64,000 nucleotides of DNA from assembly GCF_030407765.1 (NCBI RefSeq), contig NZ_JASDCU010000002.1, positions 124,001 through 188,000 on the forward strand, read 5' to 3'. The notes under the pieces are model-generated. The model was not told the origin of the DNA, did no database searches, and saw nothing but the letters and a program-made list of their open reading frames with translations. Shown in pieces: positions 33,494-43,189 of this stretch. Position numbers and translations under genes: made by a program. The stretch is from Microbacterium sp. APC 3901. GTDB lineage: Bacteria > Actinomycetota > Actinomycetes > Actinomycetales > Microbacteriaceae. How positions within the stretch are numbered: position 1 is the stretch's first letter; each line of letters opens with the position of its first letter.

Positions 33494-34479
33494 AGTTCCT
33501 CCTGATGCCCGGCGTGTGCCGAGACGAGGACCTCGTCGACCTCGAGGATCACGTCTTCGAGGAAACGCACCGTGGCGACCTCGCGGAAGGGGATCTTCGC
33601 CGGGATCTCGCGACCGAGGAACAGGTCGGCGACGAGCGAGGGGATGTCGACCCCTGCGGCGATGGTGAGCGGAAGCGCACCGGGGAAGCGCGGATTCACC
33701 TCGAGGAGCACGGCCCGGCCTGCGCGATCGCGCCGGAGCTGCACGTTGGCGACGCCGACGAGGCCGATCGCCCGCGCGATCGACGCCGCAGCGCTCTCGA
33801 GCTCGTCGTCGTGCACCGTGCGTCCGGCGATCGCGACACCCGAGTCGACCCTGGCACGGGTCCGGGGCACGGCAGCCACCACCGAGCCCGAGGCGTCTGC
33901 GATCACATCGACCGAGTACTCCTCGCCGGGGAGGAAGTCCTGCACGATGAGTCCTTCGTCCTCGGGCAGTGCTTCGAGCGCCGCCCGGTCGGGGACGAGT
34001 CGCACGCCACGGCTGCCCGCGCCCTGGCGAGGCTTGGCGAAGGCGGGGAACTCCCAGTCGACCGCCAGCGCGTCGGGGCCAGCGAGCACGGTGCGCGGGG
34101 TGAGTCCCGTCGCCTCGCAGCGCTCGGCGAGCAGCAGCTTGTCGAGCGCCACGGACAGCGTGTCCTGCGACGGCGCGGCGAGCACGGCCGGGGCCAGCTC
34201 GTCGCGTCGGGCGGCGAGTGCCCCGAGCTCGACATCGACCGTGGAGATCACGAGATCGAGCTGGTCCTCCTCGACCATGCGGGCGATCGTCGAGACGAAG
34301 TCCTCGTCGCGCCCAGGTGGCACGAGACGCCGGTGCGTCGGCGGCACGAGGTAGATCCCGCTGGCCCAGCCGTCCATGTCGGCCGCGAAGACCTCGAGGT
34401 CGGACCGGCGCAGGAGCGAGCGGATCACGGCCACACCGGCGGGGCCCCCTGCACCGGTCACCAGCACGCGCGCGGTCAT
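33490..34479 (-). CDS. ATP-grasp ligase (carbamoyl-phosphate-synthase-like)
   Basis: A 329-residue ATP-grasp protein. It begins VLVTGAGGPAGVAVIRSLLR (a Rossmann-like preATP-grasp fold), then has FAKPRQGAGSRGVRLV, the ATP-binding strand VQDFLPGEEYSVDV and VLLEVNPRFPGALPLTIAAG with the Mg-binding Glu-x-Asn. Such ligases join a carboxylate to an amine or thiol at the cost of ATP, and in glycan loci they often modify amino sugars or attach amino acids. ATG at 34479 forms a TGATG overlap with the preceding gene. Confidence 0.88.
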   Translation of the reverse strand: MTARVLVTGAGGPAGVAVIRSLLRRSDLEVFAADMDGWASGIYLVPPTHRRLVPPGRDEDFVSTIARMVEEDQLDLVISTVDVELGALAARRDELAPAVLAAPSQDTLSVALDKLLLAERCEATGLTPRTVLAGPDALAVDWEFPAFAKPRQGAGSRGVRLVPDRAALEALPEDEGLIVQDFLPGEEYSVDVIADASGSVVAAVPRTRARVDSGVAIAGRTVHDDELESAAASIARAIGLVGVANVQLRRDRAGRAVLLEVNPRFPGALPLTIAAGVDIPSLVADLFLGREIPAKIPFREVATVRFLEDVILEVDEVLVSAHAGHQEEL

Positions 34480-35537
34480 CAGCTCTCCTTCCGAGTGAGC
34501 TCGTGGGCGCCGATGAACTCGGCGGTCTCGCGCACGACCTCGAGCGGCTCCACGGCGGCTCCGCCGCCGAAGCGCGACCAGTATCGAGCGGTGGCTGTCA
34601 CGAAGTCGGGCTCGAGGTAGTCGCGGGTCGCCGTCTGGGAGCCGAAGCATTCCAGCAGCCTCAGCTTCTGGCCGAGGTACTGGTCGATGCGCACGAATCG
34701 CGTCGGCCGGAAGTCGATCGTCGCCGAGGGGCTCTGATAGCAGGCGACCGTGCCCACCCGGCGGGTCGCGGCGATCGTCGCCTCGCTCACCGCGCGGTGG
34801 TCCTGGTGGCGATCGTTCGACGAGTGCGTGTACACGATGGTCGGCTGCACCTCCTGCACGACCTCCTCGATCAGTCGCACCGTGGTGCCGCCGCCGGAGA
34901 TCTCGGTGTCGATGAGGTCTTTGACGAACAGCCGCGCGCCGAGGATCTCGGCCGACGCGAGCGACTCATGCTGCCGACTGTCGGCGTCTCCGCCCCGAGC
35001 ACCGCGCGAGAGGGTGAGGATGGTGATCGAATCGCCGGCCTGGGCGTGCGCTGCGAGGATCCCTCCGACGCCGATCTCGACATCGTCGGGGTGCGCGCCG
35101 ATGGCGAGCACGACCTCCTTGGTGCGGCCGGCCTCGCGTCGTGCTCGGCCCTCCGTCGCGAGCCGCACGACGGCCTCGACGAGTGTGGCGTTGTCGAGCG
35201 GCTTGGTGAGGAACTCGTCGGCCTGCGCGCGCAGGGCCGACACCGCGTATTCGACCGAGACGTGCGCGGTCATGACGATCACCGGCAGCAACGGATCGTC
35301 GCGACGCAGCTCTGCCAGCAGCTCGAGGCCGTCGAGGCCCGGCATCTCGATGTCGGTGACGACCACGTCGGGCGTGAAGGTCTCGAGCGCCGCGACGGCG
35401 GAGAGGCCGTCGTGCGTGACCGAGACCTCGCAGCCGGCGCGCCTCTCGAGCACGGTCTTCACGAGCAGGGCGACGTCAGGGTCGTCATCGACGACCAGGA
35501 CGCGGGGAGCATCCTGAGGCATATCTGCGGCTCTCAT
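34479..35537 (-). CDS. Response regulator fused to a PIG-L deacetylase
   Basis: A 352-residue fusion. Residues about 10-125 are a full REC domain: VLVVDDDPDVAL, phospho-acceptor Asp62 in VVVTDIEMPGLDG, Thr90, Lys112 in FLTKPL. After a short Arg-rich linker (GRARREAGRTK) comes a PIG-L/LmbE deacetylase from about 142: IGAHPDDVEIGVGG with the zinc ligands, SRGARGGD, DTEISGGG, YTHSSNDRHQDHRAV with the last zinc His. PIG-L enzymes deacetylate N-acetyl sugars. Phosphorylation of the receiver probably gates the deacetylase. ATG 35537 is a best guess: in-frame ATGs at 35570 and 35522 are also possible. Confidence 0.9.
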   Translation of the reverse strand: MRAADMPQDAPRVLVVDDDPDVALLVKTVLERRAGCEVSVTHDGLSAVAALETFTPDVVVTDIEMPGLDGLELLAELRRDDPLLPVIVMTAHVSVEYAVSALRAQADEFLTKPLDNATLVEAVVRLATEGRARREAGRTKEVVLAIGAHPDDVEIGVGGILAAHAQAGDSITILTLSRGARGGDADSRQHESLASAEILGARLFVKDLIDTEISGGGTTVRLIEEVVQEVQPTIVYTHSSNDRHQDHRAVSEATIAATRRVGTVACYQSPSATIDFRPTRFVRIDQYLGQKLRLLECFGSQTATRDYLEPDFVTATARYWSRFGGGAAVEPLEVVRETAEFIGAHELTRKES

Positions 35538-35668
35538 TGGGGAAGTCCCCTGCCGATCAGCGTCCGGCATGTCACTCACTGCGCCCTTCGCGCGGAGAGC
35601 TCGAGGGGAAGTCGAGCGGGTTTCTCTAAATACTGGCATACCTATGGACCGCATCGACGGCACCGCAC

Positions 35669-35706
35669 GACGGAGGGCCGGATGCTGTCGCATCCGGCCC
35701 TCCGTC
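35669..35706 (-). terminator. Terminator after guaB
   Basis: A perfect 17-bp stem (35669-35685 with 35690-35706) with a TGTC loop, ending in GGATGC/GCATCC at its apex. There is no T-run on the guaB side. Confidence 0.8.
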
Positions 35707-35716
35707 TGTCTCTGTC

Positions 35717-37430
<1,714 letters not shown>

Positions 37431-37496
37431 CATACCGTCGTACATCAGGGCCGATGCACAACTCCGTCATGGCCTGTGTACTGGGCTGGAGGTTCT

Positions 37497-38846
37497 GTGC
37501 GTCCGACGATCTCGGCGAATCGAAGCGGAATGCGGTGGGTCATCATCCTGCTCGCGTCGCTCCTCGCCATCGCTTTCCTGTGGTTGCAGCCTCCTGCAGC
37601 GGCCTCCGCCGAAGAGACGGACGACGGCCAGGAGATCACCGACTTCTACTTCGCCGGTGTCATCACCTTCGATGACGACCCCGTCGAAGGCGTCGTCATG
37701 ACGATCGAGGGCGGCGGCTTCGAGGGCGAGACCGAGACCGACGCAGAGGGCAAATGGCGCCTGTACGTGCCTGAGAAGGACACCTTCACGCTGACCGTCG
37801 ACGAGGAGACGCTCCCCGACGGTGTGATCGTCGATCCGGCGCTGCTGCCTGAGGGCACTCAGCCGATCGCCGGTACGACGGCGTCGTTCGAGGTCGAGTT
37901 CGGTCTGACCGGCACCAAGATCCTCAACCTCTTCCTCGGTGAGGGCGAGAGGATGACGACGTCCTTCATCGATCAGCTCCTCTCGCGACTCGTCGGCGGC
38001 CTGAACTTCGGCCTGCTGCTCGCACTCGCCTCCATGGGCGCCGCGCTCATCTACGGCACCACCCGGTTGTCCAACTTCGCACACGCCGAGATGGTCACCT
38101 GGGGCGGCCTGGTCGCCCTCGTCACGACGAGCTTCTGGCAGCTGCCGCTCTGGCTCGGGATCATCGCTGCCGTGGTCGGCGGTGGTCTCTTCGGGTGGGC
38201 ACTGGATGCCGGCATCTGGCGTCCGCTGCGAAGACGAGGGCTCGGGGTCGTGCAGCTGATGATCGTCAGCATCGGCCTCTCCCTCGCCCTGCGCTACGCC
38301 TTCCAGTACATGATCGGCGGCGGCACGCGTCAGCTTCCCGGGGCCAGCCCCGAGCCGTTCCGGTTCGGACCGATCTCCCTGTCGTACATCGACCTCATCG
38401 CCATGGGCGTGAGCATCGTCGTCATCGTCGGGGTCGCCTTCTTCCTGACGCGCACCCGCATCGGCAAGGCCACCCGCGCCATCTCCGACAACCCCCAGCT
38501 CGCTGCGGCGTCGGGGATCGACGTCGACAAGGTGGTCAGGTACGTGTGGATCCTGGCCGGCACGCTGGCCGCCATCTCCGGCATCCTCTGGGCGTACTTC
38601 CGCCCAGGTGTGAAGTGGGACATGGGAATGCAGATGCTGCTGCTGATCTTCGCCGCCATCACCCTCGGCGGTCTGGGCACCGCGTTCGGCGCACTCGTCG
38701 GCTCCCTCATCGTCGGCATCGCGGTCGAGGTCTCCACCCTCTGGATCCCCTCGGATCTGAAGTATGCGAGCGCCCTGGTCGTGCTCATCGTGATCCTCCT
38801 CGTCAGACCGCAGGGCCTGCTGGGACGCAGGGAAAGGTTGGGCTGA
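37497..38846 (+). CDS. livH: LivH-type branched-chain amino acid permease with an extra secreted N-terminal domain
   Basis: A 449-residue protein. Residues 1-40 form a signal-like helix (MRWVIILLASLLAIAFLW, then AAASAEE). Residues about 45-135 form a beta-sandwich resembling carboxypeptidase regulatory-like/Cna-B modules (FDDDPVEGVVMTIEGGGF, EGKWRLYVPEKDTFTLTVDE). From about 150 the normal LivH permease begins with eight helices, including IYGTTRLSNFAHAEM and AISDNPQLAAASGIDVDKV. LivH alone is near 290 residues, so the outer domain is a fusion, perhaps a periplasmic-face docking or sensor module. The GTG at 37497 is preceded by GGAGG; an ATG at 37530 is possible. Confidence 0.85.
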   Translation: MRPTISANRSGMRWVIILLASLLAIAFLWLQPPAAASAEETDDGQEITDFYFAGVITFDDDPVEGVVMTIEGGGFEGETETDAEGKWRLYVPEKDTFTLTVDEETLPDGVIVDPALLPEGTQPIAGTTASFEVEFGLTGTKILNLFLGEGERMTTSFIDQLLSRLVGGLNFGLLLALASMGAALIYGTTRLSNFAHAEMVTWGGLVALVTTSFWQLPLWLGIIAAVVGGGLFGWALDAGIWRPLRRRGLGVVQLMIVSIGLSLALRYAFQYMIGGGTRQLPGASPEPFRFGPISLSYIDLIAMGVSIVVIVGVAFFLTRTRIGKATRAISDNPQLAAASGIDVDKVVRYVWILAGTLAAISGILWAYFRPGVKWDMGMQMLLLIFAAITLGGLGTAFGALVGSLIVGIAVEVSTLWIPSDLKYASALVVLIVILLVRPQGLLGRRERLG

Positions 38847-38851
38847 TCGCC

Positions 38852-39829
38852 ATGGACTTCGGAAGCATCTTCTCGAACACCGCCGCCTATCTGTTCAGCC
38901 CCGTCACCCTGGCGTACGCGCTGGCCGCGACAGGTCTGGCCGTGCACTTCGGATACGCGGGACTCCTCAACTTCGGTATGGCCGCCTTCATGGCCATCGG
39001 CGGGTACGGCTACGCCATCTCGGTGCTGACCTTCGGTCTGCCCTGGTGGATCGGCATGCTCATCGGTCTGCTCGGAGGCGCGCTCTTCGCCGTGCTCCTC
39101 GGCATCCCGACGCTTCGCCTTCGGGCCGACTACCTCGCCATCGCGACCATCGCGGCGGGTGAGATCGTTCGACTGCTCTTCACCACCCAGATCTTCGACG
39201 AGTACACCAACTCCGCCGACGGTCTCGCGCAGTTCAACGGCGGGTTCCGTGACGCCAACCCCTTCCCACCCGGCACCTACGGATTCGGGCCGTGGACGTA
39301 CAGTGCGAACGACCTGTGGAACCGAGTGTTCGGACTCCTCGTCCTGCTCGTCGCGATCCTGCTGGTCTGGTCGCTCATGCGCAGCCCGTGGGGACGCGTG
39401 CTGAAGGGCATCCGTGAAGACGAGGACGCTGTGCGCTCGCTCGGCAAGAACGTCTTCGCCTACAAGATGCAGGCGCTCGTGGTCGGTGGTGTGATCGGCG
39501 CAGCCGGAGGGATCGTGTTCGTCCTCCCCTCGGCCGTGGTCCCCGGCAGCTACACGACCTCGCTCACGTTCTTCCTCTGGACCGCCCTGCTGCTCGGTGG
39601 AGCAGCCACGGTGTTCGGTCCGACGCTCGGCGCGATCCTCTTCTGGGTCGTGTTCGCGTTCATGGCGAACCTGCTGCCGTCCATGGCGAAGGCGGGACTC
39701 CTGCCGATGTCCGACAGCCAGGCCTCGACCCTGGTGTTCATCTTCGTCGGCATCGCCCTGATGCTGCTCGTGATCTTCCGACCTCAGGGCATCCTCGGAG
39801 ACAAGAGGGAGATGACCTTTGTCAAATGA
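38852..39829 (+). CDS. livM: LivM-type branched-chain amino acid permease
   Basis: A 325-residue membrane permease with about eight helices, pairing with LivH to import branched-chain amino acids or related amides. It carries the typical HFGYAGLLNFGMAAFMAIGGY opening and GIREDEDAVRSLGKNVF cytoplasmic loop that contacts the ATPase. ATG at 38852 is 5 bases after the livH stop; its own last codons overlap the TTG start of livG. The weak GGAAAGG (38830-38836) may be the ribosome site. Confidence 0.92.
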   Translation: MDFGSIFSNTAAYLFSPVTLAYALAATGLAVHFGYAGLLNFGMAAFMAIGGYGYAISVLTFGLPWWIGMLIGLLGGALFAVLLGIPTLRLRADYLAIATIAAGEIVRLLFTTQIFDEYTNSADGLAQFNGGFRDANPFPPGTYGFGPWTYSANDLWNRVFGLLVLLVAILLVWSLMRSPWGRVLKGIREDEDAVRSLGKNVFAYKMQALVVGGVIGAAGGIVFVLPSAVVPGSYTTSLTFFLWTALLLGGAATVFGPTLGAILFWVVFAFMANLLPSMAKAGLLPMSDSQASTLVFIFVGIALMLLVIFRPQGILGDKREMTFVK

Positions 39830-40841
39830 ACTGACCCCCGACGAGAGCGCCCAGACGGCGCCCGCCACCGGGAGCATCCGACGTCCGAAGACCACCGGTC
39901 TCGCGAAGGGCCCTGCGGCCCCCGGAGTGCCGAAGGTCGATCCGATCCTCGTGGCCGACGCCGTGCAGCGGCGCTTCGGCGGCCTGACCGCCGTCGACGT
40001 CGATCACGTCGAGATCCCCCGCGGCGCGATCACCGCGCTGATCGGACCGAACGGCGCAGGCAAGACCACGCTGTTCAACCTGCTGTGCGGGTTCGACAAG
40101 CCCAACAGCGGCACCTGGTCGTTCGACGGGGTGAGCCTCTCGGGCGTGCCCTCGTTCAAGGTGGCGCGCATGGGACAGGTGCGTACGTTCCAGCTGACCA
40201 AGTCGCTGTCGTTGCTCACGGTGCTCGAGAACATGAAGCTCGGCGCTCCGGGGCAGCGGGGTGAGGGATTCTGGTCGAGTCTCTTCCCGTTCCTGTGGCG
40301 CAAGCAGGACCAGGAGATCGAAGGCAAGGCGCGCGAGCTGCTCGCCCGCTTCAAGCTCGACGCCAAGGAGAAGGACTTCGCCGCATCGCTGTCAGGCGGG
40401 CAGCGCAAGCTCCTCGAGATGGCCCGCGCGTTGATGAGCGACCCGACCCTGGTCATGCTCGACGAGCCGATGGCCGGCGTCAACCCGGCCCTCACCCAGT
40501 CGCTCCTCGACCACATCCTCGATCTCAAGGGTCTCGGGATGACCGTGCTGTTCGTCGAGCACGACATGCACATGGTGCGCCACATCGCCGATTGGGTCGT
40601 GGTCATGGCTGAGGGCCGCATCGTCGCCGAGGGACCCCCGGACGAGGTCATGGAGGACCCCGCGGTGGTCGACGCCTACCTCGGCGCGCACCAGGATCTC
40701 GATCTCGGTGCCGTCACCGGTCGCATCCCCGTGATCGAGAACGCCGCGGCCGCCAGGCTCCGAGAGCAGATCGAAGCAGAAGCAGAGGCGGAGCTCGACG
40801 CGACGAGCACCCTCGATCCCGATCAGAAGGGCAACGCATGA
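39819..40841 (+). CDS. livG: Branched-chain amino acid ABC transporter ATPase LivG
   Basis: A 340-residue ABC ATPase. Walker A GPNGAGKTTLFNLLCG, Q-loop QVRTFQLTKSL, signature LSGGQRKLLEMARALM, Walker B VMLDEPMAG, H-loop VEHDMHMVRH. It has an unusual N-terminal extension of about 42 residues and a C-terminal tail ending in a run of acidic Glu/Ala residues. The start is a TTG at 39819 inside the livM end (GAGGGAG about 10 bases upstream); no better ATG or GTG precedes the conserved fold. Its stop overlaps the livF start. Confidence 0.9.
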   Translation: MSNELTPDESAQTAPATGSIRRPKTTGLAKGPAAPGVPKVDPILVADAVQRRFGGLTAVDVDHVEIPRGAITALIGPNGAGKTTLFNLLCGFDKPNSGTWSFDGVSLSGVPSFKVARMGQVRTFQLTKSLSLLTVLENMKLGAPGQRGEGFWSSLFPFLWRKQDQEIEGKARELLARFKLDAKEKDFAASLSGGQRKLLEMARALMSDPTLVMLDEPMAGVNPALTQSLLDHILDLKGLGMTVLFVEHDMHMVRHIADWVVVMAEGRIVAEGPPDEVMEDPAVVDAYLGAHQDLDLGAVTGRIPVIENAAAARLREQIEAEAEAELDATSTLDPDQKGNA

Positions 40842-41605
40842 CCGCCGCCACACCCACAGCGTCGTCGCCGTCACCCGACGACATCGTCGTCGAGCTGAAG
40901 GACGTGCACGCCGGATACCTCCCCGGAGTGAACATCCTCAACGGCGCGAACCTGGTCGCCCGGCAGGGCGAGCTGATCGGCATCATCGGCCCCAACGGTG
41001 CGGGCAAGTCGACTCTGCTGAAGGCGATCTTCGGCATGGTCAACATCCGCGGCGGCGACGTCACCCTCAACGGAGAGAGCATCGTCGGGCTGAAGGCCGA
41101 CAAGCTCGTCAAGCGCGGCGTCGCCTTCGTGCCGCAGACGAACAACGTCTTCCCCTCGCTCTCGATCGAGGAGAACCTGCAGATGGGGCTCTACCAGAAC
41201 CCCAAGATCTACGCGGAGCGTCTCGAGTTCGTCACCGGGATCTTCGCCGAGCTCGGCAAGCGCCTCAAGCAGCGCGCGGGCTCGCTCTCGGGCGGCGAAC
41301 GCCAGATGGTGGCGATGTCGCGGGCGCTCATGATGGACCCGTCGGTTCTGCTCCTCGACGAGCCCTCGGCGGGGCTCTCCCCCGTGCGCCAGGATGACGC
41401 GTTCATCCGCGTATCCGACATCAACAAGGCAGGGGTGACCACGATCATGGTCGAGCAGAACGCCCGTCGCTGCCTGCAGATCTGCGACCGCGGCTACGTG
41501 CTCGACCAGGGCAAGGACGCGTACGAGGGCACGGGCCGCGACCTGCTGAACGACCCGAAGGTCATCGGCCTCTATCTCGGCACGCTCGGCACCGAGGCCG
41601 CCTGA
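40838..41605 (+). CDS. livF: Branched-chain amino acid ABC transporter ATPase LivF
   Basis: A 255-residue ABC ATPase, partner of LivG. Walker A GPNGAGKSTLLKAI, Q-loop FVPQTNNVFPSLS, signature LSGGERQMVAMSRALM, Walker B LLLDEPSAGLSP, H-loop VEQNARR. ATG overlaps the livG stop by 4 bases. It is the last gene of the operon, followed at once by a strong terminator. The binding-protein gene is encoded on the opposite strand just beyond. Confidence 0.94.
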   Translation: MTAATPTASSPSPDDIVVELKDVHAGYLPGVNILNGANLVARQGELIGIIGPNGAGKSTLLKAIFGMVNIRGGDVTLNGESIVGLKADKLVKRGVAFVPQTNNVFPSLSIEENLQMGLYQNPKIYAERLEFVTGIFAELGKRLKQRAGSLSGGERQMVAMSRALMMDPSVLLLDEPSAGLSPVRQDDAFIRVSDINKAGVTTIMVEQNARRCLQICDRGYVLDQGKDAYEGTGRDLLNDPKVIGLYLGTLGTEAA

Positions 41606-41618
41606 CACGCACAGACGA

Positions 41619-41656
41619 AGAGAAGGGGCGGATGCTGCGGCATCCGCCCCTTCTCT
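41619..41656 (+). terminator. Terminator of the liv operon
   Basis: A perfect 17-bp stem (41619-41635 with 41640-41656), TGCG loop. Confidence 0.85.
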
Positions 41657-41734
41657 GTCCGTGCGTGTGTGTGCGTGCAGGATGCAGGCCGCCTGAGGCG
41701 CCTCTCCTCCGACTTCGCACGCCCCCGGACACGA

Positions 41735-41767
41735 CGAAGGCCCCGGATGCGGGATCCGGGGCCTTCG
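41735..41767 (-). terminator. Terminator after the branched-chain amino acid binding-protein gene
   Basis: A perfect 14-bp stem (41735-41748 with 41754-41767), GCGGG loop, 8 bases beyond the stop codon. Confidence 0.8.
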
Positions 41768-41774
41768 CTCGTGA

Positions 41775-43046
41775 TCAGTTGGTGCGGGAGATCAGGTTCT
41801 CGGCGTTGTACACGTACGTGCCGATCGAGGCACCCTGCGGGTCGCCGTTCTCGTCGAACGTGATCTCGCCCGAGTAACCGTCGTAGTCGGCCGTGCCGCC
41901 TCCGTTGATGATCTCGGCGCAGTCGACGAAGCTGGTGCACTTCTCGCCTTCGCCGCTGCCGCCCGAGACCTCAGCCATCTTCGCTGCGATGTCGGCGCCC
42001 TCCGTCGAGCCGGCCGCGAGCGAGGCGAGAGCGACGAGCACGACGGCGTCGTAGGCCTCTGCCGCATAGGTGAAGTCATTGACCTCGGGGTTGCCCTCGC
42101 CGGTCCAGTACTCCTGCAGACGGTCTGTGAAGTCGTCCTCGAGTGCCGGTCCCGGCTTGGTGCCCTGAGCGCCCTCGAGCGAGAACGGGAAGTTCGTGTC
42201 GGGCGAGGAGCCGTAGTCCGACAGGTTTCCGTCGACCAGGTAGAACTTGTCCGGCGAGATGCCCGCGTTCACGAGCAGCGGGGCGATCGTCTTGAACTGG
42301 TCGAACGACACGATCGCGACGGCGTCGGGGTTCTGCGCCTTGATGGTCTCGACCTGTGCGTCGAACTGACCGTCACCGACGTTGTAGGACGCGTCGGCGA
42401 CGACCTCGCCACCCGCGTTCTCGAACGTCGACTGGATGTTCTCGAAGAGTCCCGTGCCGTAGGCGTCGTTCTGGTAGATCACGCCGAGGGTCTTGGCGCC
42501 GTCCTCGGCGATCAGGTTGCCGAGCACCTCGCCCTGCAGCAGGTCGCTGGGAGCGGTGCGGAAGTAGAGACCGTTGTCGTCCCAGTCCGTGAAGTCGGGG
42601 CCGGTGTTCGAGGCCGAGATCTGCAGGATGCCTGCGCTGACGTTGCCGTCGAGGATCAGGCGCGAGACACCGGAGGCCGCGGCGCCGACGATGGCCGTGA
42701 CACCCGCGCTCTGCAGCTTGCTGATCGACGTCTCATAGGCCTTGGTGTCGGTGTCACCCTCGTCTTCGGCCGTGAGGTTGATCGTGACTCCTGCAGCAGC
42801 GTCGTTGACCTCCTTGACTGCGAGGCCGACGCCCGACTCCATGGGCGGTCCGAGGAACGACAGCGAGCCCGTCTGCGGCAGCAGCGAACCGAGCTCGAGC
42901 GTGAGGTCGGCCGAACCGCCGCCTCCACCGTCGGACGGCTCCTCCGAGGGCGTGCTGCTGCAGCCTGCGACGACGATCGCCGAGGCGCTCAGAAGCGCGA
43001 CTCCTGCGAGAATCTTGGCGCTGCGCGAGCGCGTGAATGCGGTCAT
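41775..43046 (-). CDS. livK: Branched-chain amino acid ABC transporter binding lipoprotein
   Basis: A 423-residue periplasmic-binding-protein type 1 lipoprotein. Signal MTAFTRSRSAKILAGVALL with lipobox VVAGC, then a Ser/Pro/Glu/Gly-rich linker. The ligand domain starts GSLLPQTGSLSFLGPPMESG and includes AIVGAAASGVSRLI, DNGLYFRTAPSD and VIYQNDAYGTGLFENI, as in LivJ/K and amide-binding AmiC-type receptors. It probably serves the convergent LivHMGF transporter, since both operons are here and no other such ATPases lie nearby. A GGGAGC precedes the ATG; TAGTGT at 43099-43104 may be its -10 box. Confidence 0.92.
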   Translation of the reverse strand: MTAFTRSRSAKILAGVALLSASAIVVAGCSSTPSEEPSDGGGGGSADLTLELGSLLPQTGSLSFLGPPMESGVGLAVKEVNDAAAGVTINLTAEDEGDTDTKAYETSISKLQSAGVTAIVGAAASGVSRLILDGNVSAGILQISASNTGPDFTDWDDNGLYFRTAPSDLLQGEVLGNLIAEDGAKTLGVIYQNDAYGTGLFENIQSTFENAGGEVVADASYNVGDGQFDAQVETIKAQNPDAVAIVSFDQFKTIAPLLVNAGISPDKFYLVDGNLSDYGSSPDTNFPFSLEGAQGTKPGPALEDDFTDRLQEYWTGEGNPEVNDFTYAAEAYDAVVLVALASLAAGSTEGADIAAKMAEVSGGSGEGEKCTSFVDCAEIINGGGTADYDGYSGEITFDENGDPQGASIGTYVYNAENLISRTN

Positions 43047-43189
43047 GATGCTCCCTTGCGTGACTGGCCGTGGATTGTGACCACGGTCGGGTGCTCTAAC
43101 ACTAGGACTGAAAGGCTTCGCGTAGGGGTCGCCGATGTTTCGGTGCGTTAACGATCCGACACCGAGTTCCGCAGGCGTGATCCGGGAGT

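Noticed and set aside
35538-35693. Longer start for the receiver/PIG-L protein at 35693
   Set aside because: The extra N-terminus is Arg-rich, lies between the guaB terminator and the receiver fold, and covers the only AT-rich sequence likely to be the operon promoter.
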